Source: Colocasia esculenta (Eukaryota > Streptophyta > Magnoliopsida > Alismatales > Araceae). From it: a stretch of 64,000 nucleotides of DNA. The stretch lies in the NCBI GenBank assembly GCA_014218235.1, contig CM024753.1, positions 179,404,348-179,468,347 on the forward strand. Reading direction: 5' to 3'. This document shows, one piece after another, positions 41,519-54,470 of this stretch. A program made the position numbers and the translations under genes. Numbering within the stretch: the first letter of the stretch is position 1; the number at the start of each line of letters is the position of its first letter. The notes beneath the pieces were generated by a model. That model was not told the origin of the DNA and made no database searches. It was given only the letters and a program-made list of their open reading frames with translations.

Positions 41519-42100
41519 CCAATAAACACAATATCAACTACTTTAGGACCTATTTTTCTCTTTTTATTTTCTGGAATTCTCACTTTTGCAAGACAACCCC
41601 ATACTCTCAAGTTTCTTAAATTAGGCTTCCTTTTACACCAAAGTTCATAGGGGTTTGGTTAGTACTTTTATAAGGTACTAAATTTAATACATAGCATGTA
41701 GTTAATAATATTTCTCCCCACATATTATTAGATAAACCTAAATTAGCCAATAAAGAATTTGTGGCATCTAATAAAGTCCTTTTTTTCCTTTCTGCTATTT
41801 CATTGGATTGAGCAGAATATGGAGTAGTAGTTTCATGGATAATATCATTTTCATCACAGAACTAACAAAACTCATAAGAGGTGTATTCACCACCTCTGTC
41901 AAATCTGATACTTTTAATGGTTTCTCTAATTTGATTTTCAACTAGATTTTCATAAATTTTTAGTTTTTCTAAAGACTCATCTTGGTTCTTAGGAGATACA
42001 CAGTGCAGTACCTAGAATGGTCATCAATAAAAGTTATGAAATATGTTTTACCACTTCTAGTTAAAACACATTCTGGTGATTGATCCTAATGGATTCTCAA
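41519..42100 (-). pseudogene. Element D integrase core
   Basis: Minus-strand pieces give FIDDHSRYCTVYLL (catalytic Asp), SAQSNEIAERKKRTLLDATN (with the catalytic Glu), TPYELW and LRVWGCLAKVRIPENKKRK, the end of the copia integrase, then VVDIVFIG at the CCAAT duplication. Several stops and frame changes are present. Beyond about 42100 the similarity to copia is lost. Confidence 0.87.
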
Positions 42101-42202
42101 TCATTGTTCAATGAGTCACTGTCTACCAAATTTCCAATTCTAACTTTGGTGGATGTCGATGTTTTATTTCTAGCACGAGTTCCTACTAGTCGAGTATACT
42201 CA

Positions 42203-44904
42203 TGTAGCAATCCGAATTAATAGAAAATAATTAATTAATTAAAACGTTAAAGAATAAATGAGTTAAAATAAAATCTAATAAGTAAAAAGTAGTAATAGGC
42301 TAAATTAATGGTCCACAAAAGAGTTAATGGGCCAAAGGAGAACATAAAATAATAATAAAATAGAAATTTCGTATTAAATTTGTAATGTTTGTTATCCCTT
42401 TAGATAAATTTGACTAAATTAGCTTAAATACACAACATAATGATGCAAATTCGTGCCTAATACCTAACCCAACTTTGAAGACTTAAGAGATAGAGATGAA
42501 CATGGAAAACTTGTAATTAAAAGGAGTTAGAATTGTATTAGGAATTAAAAGGACGATCTCTATAAATACACCCCAATTCTCCTCTCGTCCGACCCTATTG
42601 CTACCTGGAGGGTCTCCTAGACCTGTGAAGGGAAGGCTGGAGGAGGGGAAATTCGTGGAGATAAAATCCCTAGAAGTTCTTCATCTCATTCTTGCGCTAA
42701 TCACTCAATTTTGCTCAAAAGTTGGCATTCTCTCATGCAAAACTAAATTAAATCACTCTATAAGGTGTTATTGATGTCAGAAGTGCAATCTCCATCTTTT
42801 CCCCAATTTCTATCTTACCTTCTAACTGTATTTTGCATGTAAAGGTCATGATCATGCTTGTACTCAACTCCGTGTTTTTACCCTCAATCCATGTTAAATC
42901 CATGTTTACATGTCTAATTCATGTTTTTTTGAACGTTTAGAAGCATGTTAGCATTGTTTAAAGTGGTCTCATGATTTTTCATGCTCTATGTACCGAGATT
43001 CAAGAGTTTTTGTACTTAAATATCATCCTGGGTTCACTACACTGTGAACACGGTGAACATAGAGCCCGCCATCTGAATGTGGTTGTGCAATACACCGTGT
43101 TCAGATCATGTCGTACTCCTACCTCACATTAGGTTATTGCGGTAGACCCCCTGACCGCCTTCTGAACATGGGCCTCACCTTCATCGCATTCAAGTTGTTA
43201 GTCCAAAAACCCTAAACTCTGCATGGACAGTGATTTAATCCATGATTAACATATTGTTAAACCTCTATTAAGTTCTAACGCACTAACAGAAGATTATTTT
43301 ATGATTAAATATATAATTATCCATTTACCAATAAAATCTCCACGATCTCTCTCATACAACTTGAGTTCTCTTTAAATGTACTCTCTCATATTCCCCTTAA
43401 ACTCAAAAATTTGCCATAAAACATCTGGTTAAATGAAAGGAAATTTACCCATGACACCCTAATGATTAATGGATTTGTTTTCATTTCTATAGCCATTTTG
43501 GAGCACCATTACCACCGCTCCGCTGTTCTAGTAGTCCTCTAGAATGTCGAGAAATTGTTTCCACACCCTTCTTAACATTGTGAGAACCCTCTGTCAGGTA
43601 TTCCTTTTTTCAGACTGGAACTCTCTCTGTCTAAGGCTTTCGTAAGTCTCCACGAGCCTAGAATTCCTCTAGGACGTCGAGCTGGTTGTACCATAAACAC
43701 CTATACACCCTAAAGGACTATGTTGGACCTATACGGCATGATCTAACCAGCCTTTAAAATCTCTCTGTGAACACGCCCTATCTATTACCCGTGATGATAA
43801 CATGGCTGACAGAAGGACCGTGACTTCTCTAGAGAACGCGCCCGACCCTCTAACCACGTTTTGGTGGCGACCAAGAGGTAGACCGCATTCTCTACTATGT
43901 TGTCACTACTCGAGAGTGTTGTTGTAGGTGCTACTCTCAAGATTTTCTCATACTATTTCTCGTGAATGACCCTATATATTTCTATTTAGTGCAGAAACTC
44001 TCATCTAATCACTTCTCTCTCCTCTATTCTCTTTCACTCATGATAGACTCATCTATTCATCTACACTTCTCACCTTTTTAATGGTACTCTATATGGCCAT
44101 TAGCTAATTGTCTAGATAAAATATATAACTAATCTTGGCAATAAAAAGGGCCAGCTCTGGTCCTAAGAGGAGCACCCAAAAGTGCTAGTGTCCATGGTAA
44201 TTAATTGACCAGGGTGTCTGGCATTACACCCAAGTGCTATACTATCGCAATTAATCTATAACATTCAACTCATGAAACTTATTTGACATTCTATTACCTG
44301 ACTTGACTTGTACTAGTTGCCTCGGTGGGTATTTACTCGTGATATGGTCAACTCTCTCTCTTATTATACATGTTACTCATTATTGCTCCACACTTGGATG
44401 TTTTGCTTGTTATTACTTGATGTCACCGTGCTCTTGCTCTCTATCATGACTAGCCATGGATCATGTAGTTACTCCACTTGTTAACATGTTAATCACTTTA
44501 CGCATTACCTAGTATATGAGATATAAATCCTACTGAACGTTTGCTCATCAAGTGCTTCTTAATATTTTTCATGTAAGTCGAATGACAATACGCACAACAA
44601 TGGAGATGAATAAGAGTTATGAGCAACCTAGCACCAAGTTAGTGGAGTTATCATAGCGTCATAGTATAGTAGAGTTTAGTTAGATAGTTACTTTTAGTTT
44701 TTTTCAATGTAATAGCGTCAATGGGCCCTATGTACTGGCTCAAATTAGTGGTTGTAATAGACAATAGTGATTTGATTATCAATAAAATTAAGAGTTATTT
44801 AATTCCGATTATTGTCCTTAGTTGTTCTGAATCACATGACTACTTGATATATTATGTATCTGCTCATTCTACCAGTTTATTCCGCTACTAAATTGGATGC
44901 ATGA
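42203..44904 (+). mobile_element. Element J: LTR-like block, ends uncertain
   Basis: A candidate start TGTAGCAATCCG at 42203, TATAAATA at 42561-42568 and an AATAAA at about 44781 near the end at 44904 (GCATGACA) suggest a large LTR in plus orientation. No second copy, no ORF with a domain and no matching target duplication were found, so the limits are guesses. Confidence 0.33.
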
Positions 44905-44972
44905 CAACGCCAGTGCTACTAGTATGTTATGACCGAAAAGTCAGAGATTTGGTCTTTGTGCCTGAGGCACGA

Positions 44973-44973
44973 T

Positions 44974-45022
<49 letters not shown>
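44973..45022 (+). repeat. (GA)n microsatellite
   Basis: About 24 uninterrupted GA dinucleotides. Confidence 0.97.
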
Positions 45023-45027
<5 letters not shown>

Positions 45028-45054
45028 TGGGAGGCCTCCCTGTTCAATGTCGAT

Positions 45055-45059
45055 CATAC
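45055..45059. repeat. Target-site duplication CATAC, left copy (element K)
   Basis: Repeated at 62496-62500, 17.4 kb away, outside the right end of solo LTR K. Confidence 0.8.
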
Positions 45060-45229
45060 TATTGATCCTCCTATCTCCAATTCTATATGAATTTTGGTGA
45101 TAACAATAACTCTAAAATTATGTTATTAACATACAATTTTTCATTAAGTCTGTCAACATGAAATAAAGGAGAAAATATCTCTTTAAAAATCACCAAAATA
45201 AGTACTCCAAAACCCAGTCTCAAGTGCTT

Positions 45230-45780
45230 CATATATTTTCTAAGTTCATATTCTGATTACTGACTAAGTGAATATTCTGATTAGTTAAGAATTCATATTC
45301 TGATTATCAAGTAAGTGAATGTTTTGATTAGTCAAGGCTTCATATTCCGATTACTGATTAAGTGAATGTTTCGATTAGTTGAGACTTCATATTTTGATTA
45401 ATGACTAAGTGAATGTTCAAATTAGTCAAGACTTCATATTCCAATTACTAAACAAAGATTTAATATTGGTTTTGATTAGTGTTATAATCTTTTCAATTAG
45501 TGAACATTTGTCTTAAAGCATTCTGATTAGCACTATTCTCATTCCAATTAGTAAACACCATTTCGATTAGCGTTATCATCATTCCGATTGGTGAACAACA
45601 TTTCGATTAACGTTATGTGGCTTTCCGATTAGTGAACACTAGCTTTATGTCTTTTCGATTAATGATTGTTCATGCATCGATTGGTGAACACAAGTCATCT
45701 ATTATTTTGATTAGTGAACATTTGTCGTATATCGTTCTAATTAGTGTTGTTTGCACATCGATTGATGAACACAAGTTATA
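45230..45780 (+). repeat. Degenerate CCGATTAGT array in U3 of LTR K
   Basis: About fifteen copies of TTCYGATTAGTGAA/ACTGA with spacers near 30 bases. The array continues on the far side of L at 61176-61310. It occupies the same place in the LTR as the AACGATT arrays. Confidence 0.8.
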
Positions 45781-45783
45781 TAT
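45779..45783. repeat. Target-site duplication TATAT, left copy (element L)
   Basis: Repeated at 61171-61175. The motif is low complexity, so on its own it is weak; the continuity of LTR K supports it. Confidence 0.75.
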
Positions 45784-47971
45784 TATAACGACCCGATCTC
45801 CCAGACCCTCCGCCAGGGACCCCGAAAGTTGCACCGCCACCCATGGATTTGAAGACTCGGAAGGATTAGAATTTAGTCCAGTGAGATTGTAACGACCCTG
45901 AGAACATGACCCTCGGCCCACGCCGAGGACCCGATTTTTGCGGTCGTCGCCCACGGATCCAGGGACCCGAAAGGGCTATAATATAAGTCTAACAGAACAT
46001 GTAAAGGAAGTAAACATCAACTGCTGAACTAGAAGCACACACGCGGAAGTAGAAAGAAGAGCGAGATCGCTGCGTATTGCTCTAGGCACAGTCCCAACAC
46101 ACACAACTAGTACAAGTAAAGATAGGGGAAGAACAATTCTCTTAGGGGCATACCCCGAGGGTGACGTACAACTGAGAGGGGGAACCACTTCTAGCTACGG
46201 GGACCACGACTACTGCCCCGTCTCCTCAGCCCGGCGTGCGCCCTGCCGCTGCTAAGAAGCCTCACCTGGGAAAAGGAAGGGATGAGCTTCACAACATAAG
46301 CTCAGTAGGGACTACCAATGTCCTAATGGCTCTAACAGGTAGAAGAAAATATATAATCAAATAAATACAACAGTTATATCTTCTACCTACACAAGGAAAG
46401 TGTGGAAGCAAGCTACTAACTAGAAACGATATGGAAGTATAGCACGGTCGGAAACTCTGTATGATTGCTTGTTGTGACCACCACACGGATAGCAACACAA
46501 ACAGGGGGAACCCCTCCTGGACAAGAAACAGTAGCTACGGAAAGCACTACCACTAGTCAACCGGTCAGGTGCGTCCACTGACGTCTTATCCTCGACCCAG
46601 GTCCAAACCTCCACGTCTCGTTAGAGGGAGGCAGAAACACTAAGTACACAACAGTAACCGCCGTATTCTGGCCAGACTATGGTCTCACGTCTGGCCTCTC
46701 CAAGTGGTTCCGGGGCCACAAAGAGCGAGGCAGTGAGAAAAGGACTCGCTAGCCTGCACCGGGTAGAACTCCGGCCATCCTCGGTGATCCAGGCTAACCA
46801 AGAGAGCTCTGCAAACAACTTGACGCCGCCATTCTAACCACCATTTTCTCCTCAACTCCAGAGTCAATGACTCGAGTACGCTCATTGCCCCGAACGCTCT
46901 CTCTAAGGTGCACGAGGATGGGGGTCCCAGGCAACGGTAACAACCTCTCTCACGAGACAAGCCCTCAAGTGCCGAGCACTGGGCGAACGACTAGTGTAGG
47001 ACCGTACTAGGGAACTAGCACTGGTGCCACGGGTACAGTAAGAAGCAGAAATGGTGAAGACTCCATAAAAACATGGAACTTCGCAAGACCTACCGGTATC
47101 TACTGTAGTCACGACGCATCGGGTCGTCGTGACCATGTCGCGATGCCCAGCACTATCGCGACACTGTCGCAGCGGCCCAAACCGTCGTGACTAGGTCACG
47201 ATGCTCAAGAGCGTTGCGATGATGTTTTAGCAGCCATGCTGGTCGCGACATCATCGCGACCTCTATACTGGTCGCGTTCTCAGCCGAGGGGGGTTCTGGT
47301 GCAGTCCTCCTAGAGACCACCCCAAAAATGGTACAATCGCATTCCACAAGGGGGAGGGGAGCATGGGAAACACATGGGAAAGCTCATAAATCATCCAAAC
47401 CACCCTTAAACCCCACAAAACATGGATTATAACGAATCTACGCTCGATGGAAATCCTCACTCGCACAAGCATGATTCTCACACTCCCACACCCCAAACCA
47501 CGGGGAAACCACAACCTCAAGGGGGAAGGGAGCATGCTAGGGCAAGAGGAGTCAAGGGTCCCTACCTCCACAAGTAGAGCAGACCTGTTGGGGCCTTCAC
47601 ATCAGAATGGCCAGCACCTCCTCGCTCCAAGCACCACGAGCACGTCCCCTACACGATGGAGATGACACCACCTCACCACGAGCACCACGAGCACCAAGAA
47701 CCGTCGAAGAACACAAGGGAGCTCGAGAGAGGAAGAAGAAGGAAGAATAGGAAGGAAAGGGCGAGAGAGGGAAATGGGGCGCAACCCTCGGTTTTAAACC
47801 GATGGGCCCCAAGACGCGTCGGGTCGGCCCGGCGAGGCAACAACCATGTCGCAACGCCCCTAGGCGTCGCGACCATGTCGCGACGGCCACCCCCGGTGCG
47901 ACCCTAAAAGGCGGTCAAACCTAGAAGACCAAGAAACCAGAACACGACGGCCTGACAGGTTGCGTCAACAC

Positions 47972-50000
47972 TGATGACCAAACTGTCCCCATAATAAATA
48001 ATTCATTTATTTATACATTAATTTTGATGATTAACAAAATAGTACTAATGGATTACTTGAGCCTTGAGAACAGGAAATATGAAAGTTCAAGACAATCAGG
48101 TAAGTCTCATCTCACATTCTGTCCAAGTCTTTGTATCGACTTCTTTGATAAGCAGAACGATTTCCTCTCTGACCGGAAAATTCAAAACAAATCGATATCG
48201 CAACGATTCTTTAAGACATCGCAACGATTTCTTTAGAACCCGTAATGACTTGACTGTCGTAACGATTTCTTTAGACCTCGTAACGATTTCTTTAGAACCC
48301 GTAACGACTTGACTGTCGTAAGGATTTCTTTAGACCTCGTAACGATTTCTTTAGAACTCGCAATGACTCTCTAGCCGTAACGATTTCTTTAGACCTCGTA
48401 ACGACTTCTTTAGAACTCGCAACGACTCTCTAGCCGTAACGATTTCTTTAGACCTCGTAACGACTTCTTTAGAACTCGCAACGACTCTCTAGCCGTAATG
48501 ATTTCTTCAGATCTCATAATGATTTGCTTCGTGTAACGATTTGTTAAAGAGTTTCATAACGATTTCTGTACTGTCATAACGACTTACATCTCATAACGAT
48601 TTGCTTCGTGCATCAATTTGTTAAGAGTTCTCGTAACGATTTCTTTGAAACTCGCAACGACTTGATAGTTGTAACGATTTCTTCAAATCTCGTAACGATT
48701 TCTTTGAAACTCGTAACGACTTGATAGCTGTAACGATTTCTTCAAATCTCGTAACGATTTCTTTGAAACTCCTAATGACTTGATAGCTGTAACGATTTCT
48801 TCAGTTCTCATAACGATTTCATCATTATAATCTGATAATGCTCTGTCATAACGATTTGTCTGTTATCGTATAACGATTTCATAAGTCATCGGGAGTATTC
48901 ATATCAACTTTCCTGTTGTATCAGTATAATGTTTTTAATAGCGTTGAAAAGTCAAAGTCATATCTCGTCTGTTGACTGCTACGCATTAAATGCTCTCTGA
49001 TCGTATCTCCCATGCATGCAGACAATATCTTCCATTTTTATGCTACTCTGTCTACGTACTTTTTAGACAGAAAGGAGCTTTGCTATATATTGCATATCTG
49101 TTCCATCTGCAACTAACAATCGACGGCAGTCCCAGCTGTCCACTATTTATTGTTGATATGCTTGCAGATATCTGACAAGACTCATCTGTACAACGTTGGA
49201 TTCAAGATACAAGATTCTAAAACATTTCTCTGGCGTGTACTAAAGGATAAAAGACTGAAGATCAGAAGCTTCCTTGGTGACCAGTCTAACGTACACCAGG
49301 ATAAGAGACAACGGATTCTTCAACGTTCAAATTTGAATCTGAAGTTTAAATAAGACTCAAGACGGAGAAGACAAGACAACAACAACGCTTGCAATTCGAA
49401 AAGAAAGAACACCATCTCTTCGAGTCTTCAGAAGATTGAAACAAGAGCGAAGCTTCCACTCCAACCTTGTTCTTAGCTCTTAGCTCTCAGTGATCAAAGG
49501 AGATTTTATTTGTGAGAGCTTGTGTTGTCCTTGGAGAGAAAACCTTGTTAAATCTCTTTCTCTCTCGGGCCTTGGTAGCTTCAGCTTGTAGCTGGTCAAG
49601 CTAGAGTCTGAAGCCTGTTCCTACACTTTCTCTTCTTTAGTTGTGTTCCCTTCTGGACGAAGGAAGACCTGGTGGCATCCAGGGTGGTTGTTTTCCCTTC
49701 AGGTTGAAGGAAGACCAGTTGAGGCTGGGTGTAAGGATCCTTAAGGGGGATTGTACCCTTGGTAGTGAAATCCTGAGGCATTGCTCAGGGACTGGACGTA
49801 GGTCTCCTGTGGAGAGGAGTTCCGAACCAGGATAAAAATCCTTGTGTCTTGTGGATGTGCTTTGTGTGATTGTTGTCTTATTTGCTCTAACTCTAACCTC
49901 GTTATTAAGTTGTGTAATCTTTTCAGTAAACAGGTTTAATCAGAGATCGAAATTTTAACAACCCATTCACCCCCCCTCTAGGCTAGCTAGCTGGGCAACA
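47972..50000 (+). mobile_element. Element N: SIRE-type solo LTR, same family as F
   Basis: Starts TGATGACCAAACTGTCCCC and ends CTGGGCAACA, 2,029 bp, TSD AACAC at 47967-47971 and 50001-50005. It shares the whole layout of LTR F: CATTAATTTTGATGATTAAC block, AACGATT array, a TTTAAATA possible TATA box at about 49345, GAAGGAAGACC modules (49655-49735) and the C-tract near 49970. It is the innermost layer of a four-level nest. Confidence 0.92.
48190..48870 (+). repeat. 59-bp AACGATTT array in U3 of LTR N
   Basis: Units with CGATTTCTTTAGA, CGTAACGACTTCTTTAGAA and GACTCTCTAGCCG blocks. The AACTCGC junctions at 48361, 48420 and 48479 show a 59-base period, as in F. Confidence 0.9.
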
Positions 50001-51305
50001 AACACTATATGCACCTGACACCCGACAAGGCCGTTCTGACAGAAAGGACAATGATCGCGTCGGTCAGAAAAGTAGTCGTGACGCATCCAGACGCTGCGAC
50101 AAGAACGCGATGCCCAACCCTGCCGTGACCATGTCGTGGCGGCCAGGTGTGTCGCCACACAAGCCATGTTGCAACGGGCTCCCCTGGTGCGACCATGTCG
50201 CGACCAGGGTGCCTGCCGCGACCCTGAGGACAGGGCCAAGGGCCCAAGAGGGCCAGGTCTTACAGAGATAAGCAATGAATTCAAATAACTATAAAATGAA
50301 AGTTCATACATAATAAGAGAAATATGTACAACATGTCCCAAATAAAAGTACAAGTACAAAAAAAGTGCAATTATTAAGGGGCATACTCTGAGGACTTGCA
50401 AAAAGTCAACTCTCAACTCACACAGTACAAGAGCTCTCACGCTCACACTCTCACGCTGCTGGCAATGCACGACCGGACCAATCGCCACCTCAACCATCCG
50501 GCACCGAACTTCTACGATAGCGAGTCCCTACCTGAAGGAAGTAAGGGGGTGAGCCTCACGAATGAGGCCCAGTAGAGATAACCAGTCCCTTACCAGCCAG
50601 AGCAGTAGGAACTCCAAAGAATGTGAAAGCAAACTACACTAGAAAGCTATAACTAAGGAAAACTACTAAGCGAGCTACTGCAAAACAGCGGAAACAGAGT
50701 AACGCCACGACTAACAACCAGAGTCAGACACCTGCAGAACCAGCAGAGTCAGACACGATGTGGAAGCAACCCTCGGCACACACATGCTGAGACAAAGAGC
50801 TCACAGAACACCGGATCAACCATGTGAGACCAAAGTCTCACCACAAGCACGGCCACCTCAGACCTCCACAAGGTCGAGGAAAGGTACACAAATAGGTGTC
50901 ACCATGAAGGACACCTAGCAATCACGTGAAAAAGACGTTTCACCACAAGCACGGTCGCCTCAAACCTCCACAATGTTGAGGACCCACAACAGAACCACCC
51001 CGAACCCCGTACACACCACGAGGTCAGGAAACCTCACACGATGGTGCCACCACGGATGGCACCAAGGAATAAACTACAAAACAACGGTCGGGGCCAGCAC
51101 AAGGCACACCGAGAGAACAAGCAACGCGGAAGCCACCAGAAGCACAGGCCAACAAGGCCAGACTAACGATGCCCATGGAAACTAGACATGACCAGTCTAT
51201 AACCGTCGTGCAAGCTAGGGCAACAGATCACACTTGGAAACACATGAGGGAAACGTCGTCACCACAACAACAACCAAGCCACCGCCACTAGCAGTTAAGA
51301 GGAGG

Positions 51306-51310
51306 ACACA
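51306..51310. repeat. Target-site duplication CACAC, left copy (element O)
   Basis: Repeated at 52951-52955. The uninterrupted LTR copy at 59090-59107 has a single CACAC at this point, which confirms the insertion. Confidence 0.9.
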
Positions 51311-52950
51311 CTGTAGACACGCGAATTCGGCTCCACCGCGGGTAAATTTCCTGTTGCACCATAGTGCCACGAATGGCCCTCATTTTGTCTTGCAAGAGTA
51401 GTTTTCCCAATCATTCTGGATCTCCCCATCTTCCCCCGCTGCTTCCCCTCCATTTTTATGGCCCCTCGGGAATTATAGGCATCAAATTCATGTCGCGATG
51501 AGTATGGAAGCCGCATTATGAAAGGCGTCCGGGATGGTGGACGCGATTCAGGACCTTATCGCAACAGCTCTAACAGGCGCGACCTTAACGCAACGGCTTT
51601 GTGGGGAACAACCTTAACGCGACGGCCATGCAGGGCGCAACCATGAAAGTTGCATCGTGCATGCCGGATGCGTTTATCAACATGTGCCTAAAGCAAATTG
51701 CGTCCAATCTGTTGGACGCGATTTGAAAGTAAAAAAAAAAGGCTATGGCCTAGAAAGTCGTCGCACGTAGGCCCGCAATCATGATAAAATCCTGTAATCG
51801 TGTCCTTGTCAGTAGACACGATTTAAAAGGTCAAATCATAATTCCCTATTAGCAGACAGCGCATTGATGAGCCGATTGCCTTGGAAATTGCCCCTAAGGT
51901 AATTGCGTCGGCCATGGCCGCCGCGTTTCAAGTAGCAGCTGCTCTGGCGGACGCGATCCAGATTCTTATCGCGGCGCCCTGACAGGACACGATTCAGAGA
52001 CATGACGGCCATCATGCGCATGTCCCATCAAAATTGACCTTCTGAAACGTGGCCTGCCACCCAGACGCGATTCAATCCATGTCGCGGCGTGCTAGCCCGA
52101 CGCGATTCAAGTTGCGGCCTGCCACCCAGACACGATTCACTTTCTTATCGCGGCGGCTGTACCCGACACGATTCAAGAATATGTTGCCTATAAATTGACC
52201 CCCAAGGGTCATTTGTAAGGAGGTTCCACGAAGCGGCGAAGCCCTGTCGGATTCTCACCTCAACCTCCGGCCCTAGGAGCATCATCCATGTCGATCCGTC
52301 CTTCTTCCCCAGAGTCTGGTGCCGTCGCCTCCTTCCATTCCACGCGTGAGGCGGGAGCGTCTTCCTCCACGTCCTCCATCAATTCCGACAACGGCCCGTC
52401 ACGCCACACCAACATTTGGGGAAGCACCCCCCTTCCCCTTTTCTCCCTTTGTCATTTACATTTTTATCTCCTCCGGGCCCCACGTGGCCCCTTTTCTTTC
52501 ATACACACACATGCATGCATACACACACACACACCTATTTTAGGGGTTTAAAAACCATCATCCGGTGAGTCCTCCCCATTTTATTCATTTCATTTATTCG
52601 TTCGGGATTCGATACTACACGTCTTATTTGGCTAATCCCCTTATTTTCTTTATCTTTCTTGTCAGGGTAATCAAAGGAGGAAAATGCCCTCTACCGCGGT
52701 TGGCCGTGTTCATAGAGGAAGAGAGGACCCACATCATCCCCCGCGCAATCTCCCCGCTAAAAAGGTACGCTCGCGATCACTTTCTTCCCCCGCACCCCTC
52801 ACGCGTGCATTTCCATTCTGCACCCTCGTGTGCCTGGCGATCACGTTTATTTATTTTCCATCTTTTCCACCCGTTTTCCATTCTTTTCCCCCTCTTTGTG
52901 GGCTTACTGTTCTTTGTTCCCTTATTTTGGGAGCGAAAACACAACCTACA
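51311..52950 (+). mobile_element. Element O: gypsy-type solo LTR, same family as E
   Basis: Starts TGTAGACACGCG and ends CACAACCTACA, giving a 5-bp inverted repeat TGTAG...CTACA; 1,640 bp. TATAAAT is at 52189-52195. It contains many ACGCGATTCA motifs (51540-52180), an (AC) run near 52500 and the CTGGCGATCAC block near 52835 shared with E. Open frames at 52288-53130 are leader or LTR sequence without domain. Confidence 0.87.
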
Positions 52951-53654
52951 CACACAGCCACTCCCTCTACTCGCCAACCACCAGCTCCTGCCTACCACCT
53001 CCCCGAAAGAGTGAGGCCAGCGAGCCAACACAGAGAACACCACACACGAACAACCGAAACCCGGCCGAGTTGCGGCCCCACGCCTGACACCGCGACGTGG
53101 CTCCGGAACCAATGCCAAGAGAGGCAGTGAGAAGGACTAGTTGATCTGCGCCGGAAGAACAACCAAACCACCTCGGCGTCCCAAACTCAGCTAAGAGAGC
53201 TCTACAAATGACTCTACGTTGTAGTCCCCTACCATTTTCCCCTTAGCTCGAGAGTCTATCACTCGAGCACTCCCGCCGCCGGAGAACTCCCTCAATGGGG
53301 GCGCGGGGACTGGGGGTCCCAAGTAATAGTAACAACCTCTGAATGGAACAAGCCCTCGAGTGCCAAGCATCGGGCGAACTGGGAATAGGCGAGGCAACCA
53401 CAACAAGCAAACAGAACTGTTGGCTCATAACCAAGAGAAGCCCAGTAGGCACAGGGCACGCACGACACAACTCCCGAAATTCCCAGGAGGTATGTCGGCC
53501 ACACAGGCACACACACCTCAACCAGGAACTCAGGATTACAGAAAAGACTACACAACAGCACAGAAGCCAGAAGGCAACAAGAAGCCCGTCACAATCAGAA
53601 CCAGAAAGCAACACAAAACTTGTCGCGACTAGAAAGCGACAGCCAGGGTGATGC

Positions 53655-54470
53655 CTTCAGATGATGAACTCGACGTATCGACCCGTCGTGTTCTTCATCT
53701 GAAGATACAGCCCTGGGGAATGACCGCCCCAAGGCCCACACCCACAACTCGACCAAGGCAGCAACCACAAAACACCAGTCATGTGCCTCGATTGGGAAAG
53801 AAACATTCCCCTAACCAACTTAGGCACATACCACCCTTGCGAAGCTCGGAAACAAGGAAACCTGACGGGCAAGGGGAACGCGACAACAATCCTGTCGCAA
53901 CAAGAAGGCGACAAGAAGGGTGTCGCCTTCAGATGCTAAACACGTCATATCAACCCGTCGCGTTCCTCATCTGAAGGTAGAACCCTTGGGGCAGAACCAC
54001 CCCAAGGCCCACACCCAAGGAAACCACAGAGATAAACCACTAACTGGAAGACGAACACCATGCCAAGTTGGGGAGACCTCCCTCTAACCAACTTGGACAC
54101 GGGCCACCCCCACCAAGACCAGAAACAGGGAAACATAAGGGCAAGCAGAACGCGTTGGCTATCCTGTCTCAACCAGAACGCGACAGGAGGCCCGTCACCT
54201 TCTGACTGATATCGCGACAACTAACCTATCACGATCTCAGTCAGAAGACCGAGGCCGAGGATGGGGCCATCCCATGATCCCCCAAGCTACAAAACAACCA
54301 TCAAAGAGGGTAGGGAGAAGAGCACACACCTCCAACACAACGGAAGAAGGCTCGAGGGGCACGAATGTCACCTCTCCTTGCCCACAAACCACAAGGAAAC
54401 TAAACTACCCAAGAGGGAAAACCACTGGCAAGCATTCTCCCATGCAAAACCACAAGGAAGCCTCGAGCAC
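53655..54470. repeat. Three tandem 272-bp hairpin modules in L 3' LTR
   Basis: Stem-loops at 53655-53704, 53927-53976 and 54199-54246 recur at exactly 272-base spacing. Arms are CTTCAGATGATGAAC against GTTCTTCATCTGAAG (one mismatch) and similar; loops hold CGACCCGTCG-type sequence. After each stem comes a CCCCAAGGCCCACACC-like block (weaker in the third). The other LTR has counterparts at 59804, 60076 and 60348. Confidence 0.85.

Larger units (their letters stand above)
45888..50264 (-). mobile_element. Element M: Del-like solo LTR, split by N
   Basis: Plus-strand ends TGTAACGACCCTG and GGTCTTACA, with TSD GAGAT at 45883-45887 and 50265-50269. On the minus strand it starts TGTAAGACC and ends GGGTCGTTACA, the same end type as L, so minus orientation. 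LTR sequence is 45888-47971 plus 50001-50264, about 2.34 kb. It is rich in GTCGCGA motifs (47100-47280, 47800-47890, 50080-50220). No ORF with a domain. Confidence 0.83.

Noticed and set aside
49967..50497. 176-codon minus-strand open frame
   Set aside because: Crosses the boundaries of LTRs N, M and L, so it cannot be an inherited gene.
52565..53130. Overlapping 148-149 codon frames
   Set aside because: They span the border of LTR O into LTR L and are Pro/His/Ser-rich with no domain.
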